Shown here one piece after another: positions 38,704 through 47,176 of a stretch of 64,000 nt of DNA; the first letter of the stretch is position 1, and each line of letters begins with the position of its first letter. The DNA is from Micromonospora arborensis (GTDB lineage Bacteria; Actinomycetota; Actinomycetes; Mycobacteriales; Micromonosporaceae). Location of the stretch: NCBI RefSeq assembly GCF_003205615.1, contig NZ_PYBV01000005.1, forward strand, positions 433,793 to 497,792. The letters run 5' to 3'. The notes beneath the pieces were generated by a model. The model did not search any database, was not told where the DNA came from, and was given only the letters and a program-made list of their open reading frames with translations. The position numbers and the translations under genes were made by a program.

Positions 38704-38937
38704 GTGGTACAGGCGTACATCCTCATCCAGACCGAGGTCGGGCGCGCACGTGACGTGGCGGGTCTCATCGCGGACATCACCGGCGTGGTACGCGTCGACG
38801 CCGTCACCGGGCCGTACGACGTGGTCGTCCTCACCGAGGCGAACACCGTCGACGAACTCGGCAAGCTCATCGTGAGCAAGGTGCAGATGGTGCCCGGCAT
38901 CACTCGTACCCTCACGTGTTCGGTGGTGCGGCTGTAA
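38704..38937 (+). CDS. Stand-alone Lrp/AsnC ligand-binding (RAM) domain protein
   Basis: 77-aa protein comprising only the effector domain of the Lrp/AsnC family (VVQAYILIQTEVGRARDVAG to CSVVRL), with no DNA-binding helix-turn-helix. GTG at 38704 preceded by GGAGG. Such orphan RAM domains assemble into oligomers and may bind amino acids or modulate full-length Lrp proteins. Conserved next to thiL in actinobacteria. One base separates its TAA from the possible GTG of the next gene, so they are cotranscribed. Confidence 0.9.
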   Translation: MVQAYILIQTEVGRARDVAGLIADITGVVRVDAVTGPYDVVVLTEANTVDELGKLIVSKVQMVPGITRTLTCSVVRL

Positions 38938-38946
38938 GTGGACGAG

Positions 38947-39606
38947 ATGACGACCTCCCCTGCGGCTCTGGACGACGGCACGCGCGAGCCGGCTGACGGT
39001 ACCGGCGAGCCGGCCGATCCCGCCGCCGCCGCGCCGGCCGGCCGGGACCGGACCATTCGTGGCGCCGCACTGCTGGCCACCCTGATCGCGCTGCCGATCA
39101 CGCTGCTGGTGGCCCTGCTCGCGTTCAGCAAGCTCACCCCGGACACGCCGGCCGCCGCGCCGACGCCCTCCGCGACCACCGCGCGGGTGCAGTCCACCGA
39201 CCCGGTGCAGATGGCCGCCCCGGCTCTGGCCACCCGCCCGGCCACGGTCTGCCGGGCCCTGCTCTCCCAGTTGCCGACGGGCATCCGCGACCTGGCCCAG
39301 CGGCCGGTCACGGCCGGCCCGGAGCAGAACGCCGCGTATGGCGACCCCGCGCTCACCGTGGCCTGCGGCGGCACCGAGCCGACCTTCCCCAGCACCGACG
39401 AGGTCTGGACGGTCAACCGGGTCTGCTGGCACCTGGCCGAGGAGACCGAGGCGACCGTGCTCACCACTGTCGACCGGGAAACCCTGATCACGGTGCGGGT
39501 GCCGCGCTCGTACGAGCAGCCGTTGCAGTGGGTGTCACCGATCTCCAGCACGATCGTGGCGGCCGTGCCCTCCGGCGGCGCCATCCCGTCCGGCTGCCAG
39601 CGCTGA
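38947..39606 (+). CDS. DUF3515 membrane-anchored protein
   Basis: About 219 aa. A disordered acidic/Ala-rich N-terminus, one membrane segment (GAALLATLIALPITLLVALLAF), then an external domain with four Cys (around TVCRALLSQLP, VACGG, NRVCWHLAEE, SGCQR) likely disulfide-bonded. Matches the DUF3515 family, found beside ddl and thiL in actinobacteria (Rv2980 in M. tuberculosis). ATG at 38947 (MTTSPAALDD); GTG at 38938 abutting the previous stop is possible. Function unknown. Confidence 0.87.
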   Translation: MTTSPAALDDGTREPADGTGEPADPAAAAPAGRDRTIRGAALLATLIALPITLLVALLAFSKLTPDTPAAAPTPSATTARVQSTDPVQMAAPALATRPATVCRALLSQLPTGIRDLAQRPVTAGPEQNAAYGDPALTVACGGTEPTFPSTDEVWTVNRVCWHLAEETEATVLTTVDRETLITVRVPRSYEQPLQWVSPISSTIVAAVPSGGAIPSGCQR

Positions 39607-39617
39607 CCCGACGCTGA

Positions 39618-39633
39618 CCCGGCCTCGGCCGGG
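39618..39633. terminator. Short GC hairpin between convergent DUF3515 gene and ddl
   Basis: CCCGGCC-TC-GGCCGGG, 7-bp stem with 2-base nominal loop, in a 55-base convergent gap. Candidate only. Confidence 0.45.
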
Positions 39634-39661
39634 CTGACGTCGGCGGGTGCGGCCGGGTCGC

Positions 39662-40762
39662 TCAGTGCAGGCCGACGCCGCGCCGCTGGGCGGTACGCAC
39701 GAGCCGGTTGACCAGCTTCGGATACTCCAGGCCGGAGGCCGCCCACATCCGCGGGAACATCGACGTCGGGGTGAACCCGGGCATCGTGTTGATCTCGTTG
39801 AGGTAGACGTCCAGCTCGGGCGTGACGAAGAAGTCGGCCCGGGCCAGGCCGGCGCAGTCCAGCGCGGTGAACGCACGGACCGCGTACTCCTGCACCTGGC
39901 GGGTCACCCGCTCCGGCAGGTTGGCCGGAACGTCGTACTCGCAGGATTCGTCGAGGTACTTCGCCTCGAAGTCGTAGAACTCGTGGTCGGCGACGACCCG
40001 CACCTCGGCCAGGACGGATGCCTCGGGCACACCACCGGCCTCGCCCTCCAGCACGCCGCACTCGACCTCGCGGCCGACGATCGCGGCCTCGATGATGACC
40101 TTCGGGTCGAACTGCCGGGCGGTGGCGACCGCGTCGTCCAACTGCTTCCAGTCGGTGACCTTGCTGACGCCGAACGACGACCCGGCCCGGGACGGCTTGA
40201 CGAAGACTGGCAGGCCGAGCCGCTCCTTGTCCTGCTCGCTGAGGGTCATCCCGTTGCGCAGCACGGCGTACGTGCCGACCGGGATGCCCTCGACGGCGCA
40301 GAGCTTCTTGGTGAACTCCTTGTCCATGGCGGCGGCGGAGGCGAAGACGTTCGCCCCGACGTAGGGGATGCCGGCCATCTCCAGCATTCCCTGGATGGTG
40401 CCGTCCTCGCCGTACGTGCCGTGCAGCACCGGGAAGACCACGTCCACGTCGGCCAGGACCCGCGGCCCCTCGGTCGGATCGAGCACCATCAGCCCGTTGC
40501 CGGTGGGGTCGGCACGCAGCACGATGTCGTCGCCGGAGTCGGCGGTGATCTCCGGGAGCTCACGGGCGTTGATCGCCAACTGGGCGGGATCTCCGCTGGT
40601 CAGCACCCACTGGCCGGCCCGGGTGATGCCGACGGGCACCACCTCGAACTCGTCCGGGTCGAGCGCGCCGAACACGCTGCCGGCGCTGACGCAGGAGATG
40701 CCGTGCTCCGGGCTGCGGCCGCCGAAGACGATCGCCACGCGGGTTTTGCCTGGGGTGGTCAC
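39662..40762 (-). CDS. ddl: D-alanine--D-alanine ligase
   Basis: Peptidoglycan precursor enzyme joining two D-Ala with ATP. About 366 aa: [68 protein letters not shown], and [20 protein letters not shown] then [15 protein letters not shown], complete ATP-grasp motif set. The YDFEAKY segment is of the D-Ala rather than the D-lactate type. GTG at 40762 has AGAGG 8 bases upstream; GTG at 40771 lacks space for one. Confidence 0.96.
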   Translation of the reverse strand: MTTPGKTRVAIVFGGRSPEHGISCVSAGSVFGALDPDEFEVVPVGITRAGQWVLTSGDPAQLAINARELPEITADSGDDIVLRADPTGNGLMVLDPTEGPRVLADVDVVFPVLHGTYGEDGTIQGMLEMAGIPYVGANVFASAAAMDKEFTKKLCAVEGIPVGTYAVLRNGMTLSEQDKERLGLPVFVKPSRAGSSFGVSKVTDWKQLDDAVATARQFDPKVIIEAAIVGREVECGVLEGEAGGVPEASVLAEVRVVADHEFYDFEAKYLDESCEYDVPANLPERVTRQVQEYAVRAFTALDCAGLARADFFVTPELDVYLNEINTMPGFTPTSMFPRMWAASGLEYPKLVNRLVRTAQRRGVGLH

Positions 40763-40958
40763 TCCGGTCACCTCTTCGTACGCGACTGCGGCTGGTCGTG
40801 CTCGCCGGTGGCGCTCACCCGGTTGACCTTACTGTGCGTGGCGGTACGACGAGGCGATACCCGGCGAGCCACGACCCGACACGGCATTCGGTCATCACAG
40901 CATATACGGTGCGTGACGGTACTGTCGCATTGTCGCAGGTCAGCGGCCCTGGGCCTGC

Positions 40959-41177
40959 TCAGTCGCGGGAGTGCCGGCGGCCGACCGCGATCACCTTCAC
41001 CCGCTGCCGACCGGCTCGCACCATGCCGAGCGCCATGAACGCTCCGGCGATCCGGTCGGCCGCCTCGCGACTGCTGGCGCCGACCACCTGCCGTCGCCGC
41101 TCCGGCGCGGTCCGCTCGTCACGGTCGATGCCCTCGACGGCACGCACGTCGGTGAGCACCACCAGAAAGCGGGTCAT
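40959..41177 (-). CDS. Small hypothetical protein
   Basis: 72-aa basic protein MTRFLVVLTDVRAVEGIDRD, ending VKVIAVGRRHSRD, with codons strongly biased to G or C at the third position, as in real genes here. No domain recognised. ATG at 41177, weak ribosome site. It is isolated between ddl and the XRE gene, so existence is likely but not certain. Confidence 0.5.
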   Translation of the reverse strand: MTRFLVVLTDVRAVEGIDRDERTAPERRRQVVGASSREAADRIAGAFMALGMVRAGRQRVKVIAVGRRHSRD

Positions 41178-41420
41178 CGAGGGCCGGCCGGATGCATGGC
41201 GGAGGGCTCCGGAACGTTACGCACGTCGTCGTCTCCTTCCGGCGGGCCGGGATGGCGGCGGCACGCGACGATCGGGTACGGGGGAGAAACCCGATCGCCG
41301 CGCGCCCTATCCCCTCCGGTCGCTCACCACCACCGTCGCCACGACAACCGGCGGTGAGGACGCGATGACAGATTGACACGTGTACAGGCGTGAATGCAAC
41401 TCCCATCGGCGTTCTCTCAT

Positions 41421-41444
41421 GCACACGTTCCCACAGATGTGTGC
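41421..41444 (+). promoter_or_regulatory. Dyad upstream of the XRE regulator
   Basis: GCACAC and GTGTGC arms 12 bases apart, 12 bases before the ATG. Position suits autoregulation by the XRE protein. Further up, ACACGTGT (41378-41385) is a short palindrome next to TTGACA. Speculative. Confidence 0.4.
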
Positions 41445-41456
41445 GACCATCGATGT

Positions 41457-42302
41457 ATGGCCCCGAAGACAGCCCGTGCCCGCCGGCTCGGTATCGCCCT
41501 GCGCCACCACCGGGAAGCCGCCGGGCTGACGCTGGAGACCGCGGCGGATGAGATCAACAGCACCCGCAGCACCCTCTCCCGGTACGAGAACGCCCAGACC
41601 CTGATCACTCCGGCCACCGTGCGCGCCCTGCTCACGTCGTACGGGGTGGGTGCCGAGGAGGTGGCCGCGGCGGTGCAGCTCGCCAAGGACGCCCGCAAGC
41701 CGGGCTGGTGGGTGTCGTACTCCTACCTGCTGGATCCGCGCACCATCGACTTCATCGCGTTGGAAGCCGAGGCGACCGCCATCGCCAACTTCGAGCCGTC
41801 GGTGGTGCCCGGCCTGCTGCAGACCGCCGACTACATCCGTGGCGTCATGCGCGGAGGCCCGCACACCCTCGGCGACGACCTGGTGGAGCAGCGGGTCAAG
41901 GTCCGGCTCGACCGGCAACAGCGGCTCACCGGCGACGATCCGCCCATCCTCGACGCGATCATCGACGAGGGCGCGCTGCTGCGCCCGGTCGGCGAGCAGT
42001 CGGTGATGGACGGGCAACTGCGGCACCTGGTCAAGATGGCCGAGTTGCCGAACATCACCGTTCAGGTGATCCCGCTCTCCGCCGGTTACCACCGCGGCAC
42101 CCGGGGCTCACTGCACATCCTCGAGTTCGCCGACCCGGAGGATCCGATCATCGCGTCAGTGGAGACCGTCGCCGGTCAGATGATCCTCGACCGGGCCGGC
42201 GAGACGCGTACCTGCACCAAGATCATGGAGCATCTCCGCAGCGTGGCCCTCAGTCCGGCCGACAGCCGCGGGATGCTCCTGACAGTCCTGAAGGGACGGT
42301 AG
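41457..42302 (+). CDS. XRE-family regulator with DUF5753 (WhiJ-like)
   Basis: 281 aa. An N-terminal helix-turn-helix (RLGIALRHHREAAGLTLETA, then STRSTLSRYENAQTLITPAT) is followed by the DUF5753 domain with FEPSVVPGLLQTADYIRGVM and DGQLRHLVKMAELPNITVQV. This architecture is the abundant actinobacterial WhiJ-like class that accompanies DUF397 proteins and influences development in Streptomyces. ATG at 41457 (MAPKTARARRLG); an upstream in-frame ATG at 41394 would span the dyad. The DUF397 gene starts 5 bases after its stop. Confidence 0.92.
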   Translation: MAPKTARARRLGIALRHHREAAGLTLETAADEINSTRSTLSRYENAQTLITPATVRALLTSYGVGAEEVAAAVQLAKDARKPGWWVSYSYLLDPRTIDFIALEAEATAIANFEPSVVPGLLQTADYIRGVMRGGPHTLGDDLVEQRVKVRLDRQQRLTGDDPPILDAIIDEGALLRPVGEQSVMDGQLRHLVKMAELPNITVQVIPLSAGYHRGTRGSLHILEFADPEDPIIASVETVAGQMILDRAGETRTCTKIMEHLRSVALSPADSRGMLLTVLKGR

Positions 42303-42307
42303 GACCG

Positions 42308-42508
42308 ATGACACCGACGATCACAGCGGCCTTGGCCGCGGCGGCGTGGCGCAAGAGCAGCCGCAGCGGCGACGAGGGCGCCTGCGTGGAGGTGGCCGCG
42401 ATCCCGCGGCTGGTGGCCGTCCGCGACTCCAAAGACCCGTCCGGCCCGGCCCTGCTGTTCCCGCCGGCCGCCTGGGCCACCTTCGCCGAGGCGCCACCCC
42501 GCCGCTGA
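42308..42508 (+). CDS. DUF397 protein, partner of the adjacent XRE regulator
   Basis: 66 aa. Typical DUF397 elements: WRKSSRSGDEGACVEVA, VAVRDSKDPSGPALLF and the C-terminal WATFAEA. These small proteins are encoded beside WhiJ-like XRE genes and are thought to antagonise or modulate the regulator. ATG at 42308, 5 bases after the regulator. End is convergent with the ROK gene. Confidence 0.93.
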   Translation: MTPTITAALAAAAWRKSSRSGDEGACVEVAAIPRLVAVRDSKDPSGPALLFPPAAWATFAEAPPRR

Positions 42509-42611
42509 CCGGGTCGCCGCATCGCCGACCTGACCGGACGTACCACCCCGCCGTCCCGGCCGCCGCGTCGCTGACCACGCCGCGCGGCGGCCGGGACGGG
42601 GCAGACCACGC

Positions 42612-43661
42612 TCAGACGACCACCGGACGGGGCTCCCCGACGGTGCGCAGCGCCTCCAGTGCGGCGATTGCCACACCCCGGGCACCGGCCATGTCCCGGT
42701 CCGGCACCAGCGCGAAGGTGGCCACCGCCGCCTGCTCCTCGCGAAGCACGGTGTGCTCGCGGACCGTCGCCAGGAACCAGTCGCGAAACTCCGGCGCCGC
42801 CTCCACCACCCCACCCCCGACGAAGTACGCGTGCGGGTCGGTGAAGTTCGCCGCCACGGTGAACAGCCGACCCAGCGCCATCGCCTGCTGGGTGAAGAGG
42901 TCCCGCGCGAGGGCGTCCCCCCGCTCGCCGTACCCCCGGACCAACTTGGCCGCCCGGGCCAACGGCTCGGCGGCCAGCGGGTGGTCGGGATACCGCGTCA
43001 GCCAGTACGGCAGCAGGTTGCGCTCGATCCCGGTCAGCGACGCGATGCTCTCGACGTCGCCGGTGAAGCCGCAGGCGCAGGTGGGCTCCGCCTGCCCCGG
43101 GCCGAGCAGCCCGGTCAGCGGGATGTGCACGTGACCAAGCTCCCCGGCCATCCCGGCCGCACCGGCGATCACCCGGCCGCTCTCGACCACACCGCCGCCG
43201 AGGCCGGTGCCGACGATCGCGGAGACCGACGAGCGGCCCATGGCGTCGGCACCGAAGTGCACGTGGTGGGCGTAGAGCGCGGCCGCGTTGCCGTCGTTGT
43301 GGTAGATCACCGGCAGGCCGAGCCGCCGTTCCAGCGCGCCCCGCACGTCGAAGCCGCGCCAGGCCGGCTGGGAGAAGTTGGTCGAGCCCCGCGACGAGAT
43401 GACGCCGTCGGCGCTGGCCGGGCCGGGAGTGTCCAGACCCACCGCCTGGACCAGTTCGCGCGGCACCCCGGTCTGCGCCAGGGCACCGTCCAGCGCCTGG
43501 GCGAGCGCCTCGATCGCCGCCTCCGGCCCGGCGCGCACCTCGCTGGGGATCTCCAACAGCCCGTCCACCAGGAAGCGACCATCCACCGTCAGCACGGTGG
43601 CGTTGTTGCTGGTGCCGCCGTTGTCCAACCCGACGACCACCGGCACCCCTGCGCTGCCCAC
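42612..43661 (-). CDS. ROK-family sugar kinase-like protein
   Basis: 349 aa. Phosphate-binding VVVGLDNGGTSNNATVL, catalytic Asp in YHNDGNAAAL, GTGLGGGVV, and the ROK His in MAGELGHVHI. The zinc motif CxCGxxGCxE reads CACGFTGDVE here: the third Cys is Asp, so zinc binding may be altered. GGTSNN also differs from the usual GGTK. It could be a glucokinase-like enzyme with unusual substrate, or a non-catalytic sensor. No helix-turn-helix, so not a NagC-type repressor. GTG at 43661 preceded by GGGAGG. Confidence 0.85.
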   Translation of the reverse strand: MGSAGVPVVVGLDNGGTSNNATVLTVDGRFLVDGLLEIPSEVRAGPEAAIEALAQALDGALAQTGVPRELVQAVGLDTPGPASADGVISSRGSTNFSQPAWRGFDVRGALERRLGLPVIYHNDGNAAALYAHHVHFGADAMGRSSVSAIVGTGLGGGVVESGRVIAGAAGMAGELGHVHIPLTGLLGPGQAEPTCACGFTGDVESIASLTGIERNLLPYWLTRYPDHPLAAEPLARAAKLVRGYGERGDALARDLFTQQAMALGRLFTVAANFTDPHAYFVGGGVVEAAPEFRDWFLATVREHTVLREEQAAVATFALVPDRDMAGARGVAIAALEALRTVGEPRPVVV

Positions 43662-43757
43662 CGAAACCGCCTCCCGCCGCCGTAAGTGTGAGCCGAGGCT
43701 AGTGCCAACCCCTCTCCCCCGCCATGCCCGCCCACCCCGACCAGCCGACCCGCCCGC

Positions 43758-43824
43758 GATCTTGCACTTGCTGTCCCGACATAAGGGGTGTTCGGCTCAA
43801 TTCGACGACCGAAACTGCAAGATC
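43758..43824 (+). repeat. 67-bp inverted-repeat element (copy C) with G-rich flank
   Basis: Ends GATCTTGCACTT and GACCGAAACTGCAAGATC; inner GTCCCGACA and TCGACGACCG match copy A read on its minus strand. A G-rich tract 43828-43892 runs up to the TAA stop of the EEP gene. The copy lies upstream of the ROK gene and downstream of the EEP gene, both leftward. Confidence 0.85.
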
Positions 43825-43892
43825 GCCGGGGTGAGGGGCAGGGCGGGGTGGGGCGGGGTGGGGTGGGGGGGGGTGGGGTGGGGGTTGGTGGG

Positions 43893-44900
43893 TTAGGGGG
43901 TTGGGAGGGTCAGGGTGGCTAGGACGGGGCGGTGGTCGCTGCCGGGCAGGGCGAGCACCCGCACCGAGCGGACCGCGATGCGCCGGTCGACCAGCACGTG
44001 GTCGATGGTGACCGGTGGGATGAGGTCACCGTCGTAAGGGCCCCAGGTGCCGGTCAGGCCCTTCCCGGCGGCGTCGGCTGCGTCGACGTAACCGCTGCGC
44101 AGTAGCGCCCGCAACGGGCTGTGGTCGAGGGTGGCGTTGAAGTCCCCGGCGAGGATCTGCAGGCCACCGTCCGGGGTGGCCGGAGGTTGGGCGGTCAGGT
44201 CGGTACGCCATGCGCCGACCTGGTCCACGGCGTACGGGGCCGAAGGGTGGGCCGACTCGACGCGAACCGGGGGTGCGCCGGGGACGGCTATCGTCCCGTA
44301 CGCCTGGGTGAAGCCCCAGCCGTTGAGGTTGCGCCGGAGGCCGAGGTCGGTGACCGGCCACCGCGAGTAGACCCCGGAGCCGGGTGTGCCGATCTCCGCG
44401 TTGAGCTGCCGGTGGGGCAGTAGTCGGTCGAGGCCGAGCTGATCCAGGGCGGCCTGCGCCTCCGGCGTGAACTCCTGCACGGTGAGCACGTCCACCTCGT
44501 GCCGTCGGACCAGCTCGACAAGCGTCCCCGCGTCGCCGGAGCCGGCGAGCAGGTTGGCGGTGAGTAGCCGCACCGTCGGTCCGGCCGCCGCCGGCTGCGG
44601 CGCGGCCAGCGCCCGGGGGGCGACGACGCCGACAAGTGCCACCGCCGCCAGGGCCGCGACCGCCGTCGCCCACCAGCGCCGCAGGGCGAGGGCGAGGGCG
44701 AGGGCCAGCACGCTGAAGCCGGCGACGTACGGCGTGAAGGCGAGCGCCTGCACCAGCGGCCCCCGGTCCAGACCGACCAGGCGGACGGCCGCCCAGAGGG
44801 CGGTGGGTACGACCGTCAGCCAGCAGAGCGCTGTGCCCACTCGGGCGGCGCGGTGTCGCCCGGTGGCGGGCGTGGGCGTGGACGGGGTGTCGACGATCAT
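43893..44900 (-). CDS. Membrane protein with endonuclease/exonuclease/phosphatase (EEP) domain
   Basis: 335 aa. Three N-terminal membrane helices ([54 protein letters not shown]) then an extracytoplasmic EEP domain with LLTANLLAGSG, LTVQEFTPEA, QILAGDFNATLDHSPL, IDHVLVDRR and PGSDHRPVLATLTL; catalytic Asn, Glu, Asp and His are all present. Could hydrolyse nucleic acid or phosphoesters outside the cell. ATG at 44900 with AGGAT upstream. TAA is followed directly by a C-rich tract. Confidence 0.88.
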   Translation of the reverse strand: MIVDTPSTPTPATGRHRAARVGTALCWLTVVPTALWAAVRLVGLDRGPLVQALAFTPYVAGFSVLALALALALRRWWATAVAALAAVALVGVVAPRALAAPQPAAAGPTVRLLTANLLAGSGDAGTLVELVRRHEVDVLTVQEFTPEAQAALDQLGLDRLLPHRQLNAEIGTPGSGVYSRWPVTDLGLRRNLNGWGFTQAYGTIAVPGAPPVRVESAHPSAPYAVDQVGAWRTDLTAQPPATPDGGLQILAGDFNATLDHSPLRALLRSGYVDAADAAGKGLTGTWGPYDGDLIPPVTIDHVLVDRRIAVRSVRVLALPGSDHRPVLATLTLPTP

Positions 44901-45237
44901 GTCAATGATCCTAGTGGCTTTACCGAGCCCATTTCATGAATGGTGGTGCGTTCACCTTTCACAATTATCTGACGGCTGATCGACAGCTCGATAAAGTGAG
45001 ATCAACTATTGACGGCTGGCTTTTTGCGGTGCTACGTTCCATCTGGCTCAAACGACACAACTCTGAGTAGTAATACCAGCTCAGACCGGCTGTGGATCGT
45101 TGAGAAATCAACCTCACCGGATGTCGGTAAGTGCGCTTTCCCTCGCCCTGCTGTCGTCGTCGACCTATTTATTGGCAGTCATCCGTCCCGCCCTGCGGGT
45201 CGGCCGAATTCGCACGGTCACACAAGGGGGACCTGTC
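44901..45237 (+). promoter_or_regulatory. AT-rich divergent region with candidate promoter of the exported protein gene
   Basis: 337 bases, no gene. The best promoter is TTGACG (45009-45014) and TACGTT (45033-45038), 18 bp apart, reading right, giving a 5' leader of about 190 bases. The region is distinctly more AT-rich than its surroundings. Confidence 0.55.
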
Positions 45238-45747
45238 ATGGAAACATCCTTCCGACGCAAGGCGACAGCGGTCACGTTCGCTGTCCTGGCGCTCACCCTG
45301 GCTGGTGGGGGGATCGCCGTCGCCCAGCCGTCGGCGAAGGCGCCGCAGGCGGCCGTCAAGCCGACGGACCGTGGCACGAACAGCCAGCCGCCGGTCTCCG
45401 CCGAGTCGGCGCGACTGTCGAAGGCCGCGTTGAAGGCGGGTGGGGTCAGCACGATGGCGGCCTCCGTCAGCATCACCGTCGTCAACTCCAACGGCACCAA
45501 GGCGCGCGGCGCCGGCACCGTGATCAAGTACGGCACCGGTCAGTACGAGGTCCAGTTCGGCTACAACGTCGCGTCCGCTGTCATCGTGGCGACCGTCGGC
45601 CGGGCTGACAACTGCTGCATCCCGCCGGCCGGCGAGATCTCGGTCGCGCCCCGGCTGCTCACGCCGAACGGGGTCTTCGTGCAGACCCGCACGTCGTCCG
45701 GCTACCCGACCGACCTGGGCTTCCATCTGGTCGTCCACACGCCCTGA
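45238..45747 (+). CDS. Small exported protein of unknown function
   Basis: 169 aa. Signal peptide METSFRRKATAVTFAVLALT with probable cleavage after AVA (residue 29). Mature part has an Ala/Lys-rich leader, then a beta-rich domain (SVSITVVNSNGTKARGAGTV, QYEVQFGYNV) and an adjacent Cys pair in ADNCCIPPAGE. No family recognised. ATG at 45238 with AAGGGGG upstream. Followed by a strong hairpin at 45759-45791, so it is monocistronic. Confidence 0.85.
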   Translation: METSFRRKATAVTFAVLALTLAGGGIAVAQPSAKAPQAAVKPTDRGTNSQPPVSAESARLSKAALKAGGVSTMAASVSITVVNSNGTKARGAGTVIKYGTGQYEVQFGYNVASAVIVATVGRADNCCIPPAGEISVAPRLLTPNGVFVQTRTSSGYPTDLGFHLVVHTP

Positions 45748-45758
45748 CCGAGTCGACG

Positions 45759-45791
45759 TCCGGCCCCCGCGCCCCGCGCGCGGGGGCCGGA
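45759..45791 (+). terminator. Perfect 14-bp hairpin after the exported protein gene
   Basis: TCCGGCCCCCGCGC and its complement, 5-base loop, 11 bases past the stop. The rest of the gap to 46126 (about 335 bases) holds no gene I can support; it must include the promoter of the MoxR operon. Confidence 0.85.
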
Positions 45792-46126
45792 TCCCTGTTC
45801 GCCCGGCACGCGCCGGCCCTCCGACCGCACCCGGCAAGCCTGCACCCCGGCAGCAACCTGTCCCAGGGGCGCTCACTCCGGTGGCAGCCTGTGAGCGAGC
45901 ATGATCCACTCCAGGTCGCCGACATTGTGCTTTCCCTCGTCGCGGACACCGCCATGTCGGCGAAACGGAGTGGATGAGCCGTCCGTGGACGGTCTCCGGC
46001 TCTTCCTGGTCGGCTCGTGCCGATCGTCACCCTTCCGTGCGGCTCATCCCCGTTCGGGCTGCTCCGGGCCTGTCCGGGCCGCACAATCCCACGTTTGCCA
46101 GGCCCCTGGCCCGGGAAGCAAGCACC

Positions 46127-47176
46127 GTGACGGACATCTCGGACACCCTGGCCAGCATGCCCAGCTCGGTCGAACCCGAACCGACCGGCGTCGAGCTGGA
46201 ACAGACTCTCTTCGAGGTCAAACGCGTGATCGTCGGGCAGGATCGGCTCGTCCAACGCCTGCTCACCGCACTGATCGCCAATGGGCACTGCCTGCTGGAG
46301 GGCGTGCCCGGGGTGGCCAAGACCCTGGCCGCGCAGACCCTCGCCACCGTGGTCGGCGGCACCTTCACCCGGATCCAGTTCACCCCGGACCTGGTCCCCA
46401 GCGACATCGTCGGCACCCGAATCTATCGGGCCTCCAAGGAGACCTTCGACATCGAACTGGGCCCGATCATGGCCAACCTGGTGCTGGCTGACGAGATCAA
46501 CCGCGCCCCGGCAAAGGTGCAGTCCGCGCTGCTGGAGGCGATGGCCGAACGGCAGGTCTCCATCGGCGGGCGGAGCTGGCCGGTCCCGGAGCCGTTCCTG
46601 GTGCTGGCCACCCAGAACCCGATCGAGTCCGAGGGCGTCTACCAGCTTCCGGAGGCGCAGCGCGACCGGTTCCTGATGAAGGTGGTGGTCGACTACCCCA
46701 GCGACGCCGACGAGCTGGCCATCCTCTACCGGATGAGCACCGACCGGCCGAGCCCGCGCCAGGTGCTCGACGCGCAACGGCTGCGGGACCTCCAGGCCCA
46801 GGCCGAGAGGGTCTTCGTCCACCACGCGTTGGCCGAGTACGTGGTGCGGCTGATTCTCGCCACCCGTGACCCGGGCCGGTTCGGCCTGCCGGAGATCGCC
46901 CCGCTGCTGGCGTACGGGGCCAGCCCGCGCGCCACCCTGGGCCTCGTCGCGGCCGCCCGGGCGCAGGCTCTGCTGCGCGGGCGGGAGTACGTGCTGCCCG
47001 AGGACGTCCGTGAGCTGGCCGTCGACGTCCTCGCCCACCGGCTGGTGCTCTCCTTCGACGCGGTGGCCGACGGTGTGTCGGCGGAGAGCCTGGTGCGGCG
47101 GCTGGTCGAGGCGGTGCCACCGCCCCGGCTGGCGGCCGGGCACCCACAGCAGGCGCCGGATCTGGCGGCGGCATGA
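46127..47176 (+). CDS. MoxR-family AAA+ ATPase
   Basis: 349-aa AAA+ chaperone-like ATPase. Walker A is LLEGVPGVAKTLAAQ, Walker B is LVLADEINRAPAKVQ, sensor 1 LATQNPIESEGVYQLPEAQ, and the C-terminal lid follows. MoxR proteins work with VWA proteins to mature or activate complexes. GTG at 46127 (VTDISDTLASMPS) with GGAAG upstream; an in-frame ATG at 45974 would include non-conserved leader. Overlaps the DUF58 gene by 4 bases: the classic MoxR-DUF58-VWA operon. Confidence 0.94.
   Translation: MTDISDTLASMPSSVEPEPTGVELEQTLFEVKRVIVGQDRLVQRLLTALIANGHCLLEGVPGVAKTLAAQTLATVVGGTFTRIQFTPDLVPSDIVGTRIYRASKETFDIELGPIMANLVLADEINRAPAKVQSALLEAMAERQVSIGGRSWPVPEPFLVLATQNPIESEGVYQLPEAQRDRFLMKVVVDYPSDADELAILYRMSTDRPSPRQVLDAQRLRDLQAQAERVFVHHALAEYVVRLILATRDPGRFGLPEIAPLLAYGASPRATLGLVAAARAQALLRGREYVLPEDVRELAVDVLAHRLVLSFDAVADGVSAESLVRRLVEAVPPPRLAAGHPQQAPDLAAA

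Noticed and set aside
41119..41424. 101-codon minus-strand frame over the XRE upstream region
   Set aside because: Overlaps the better small gene at 40959-41177 and the promoter dyads; no ribosome site.
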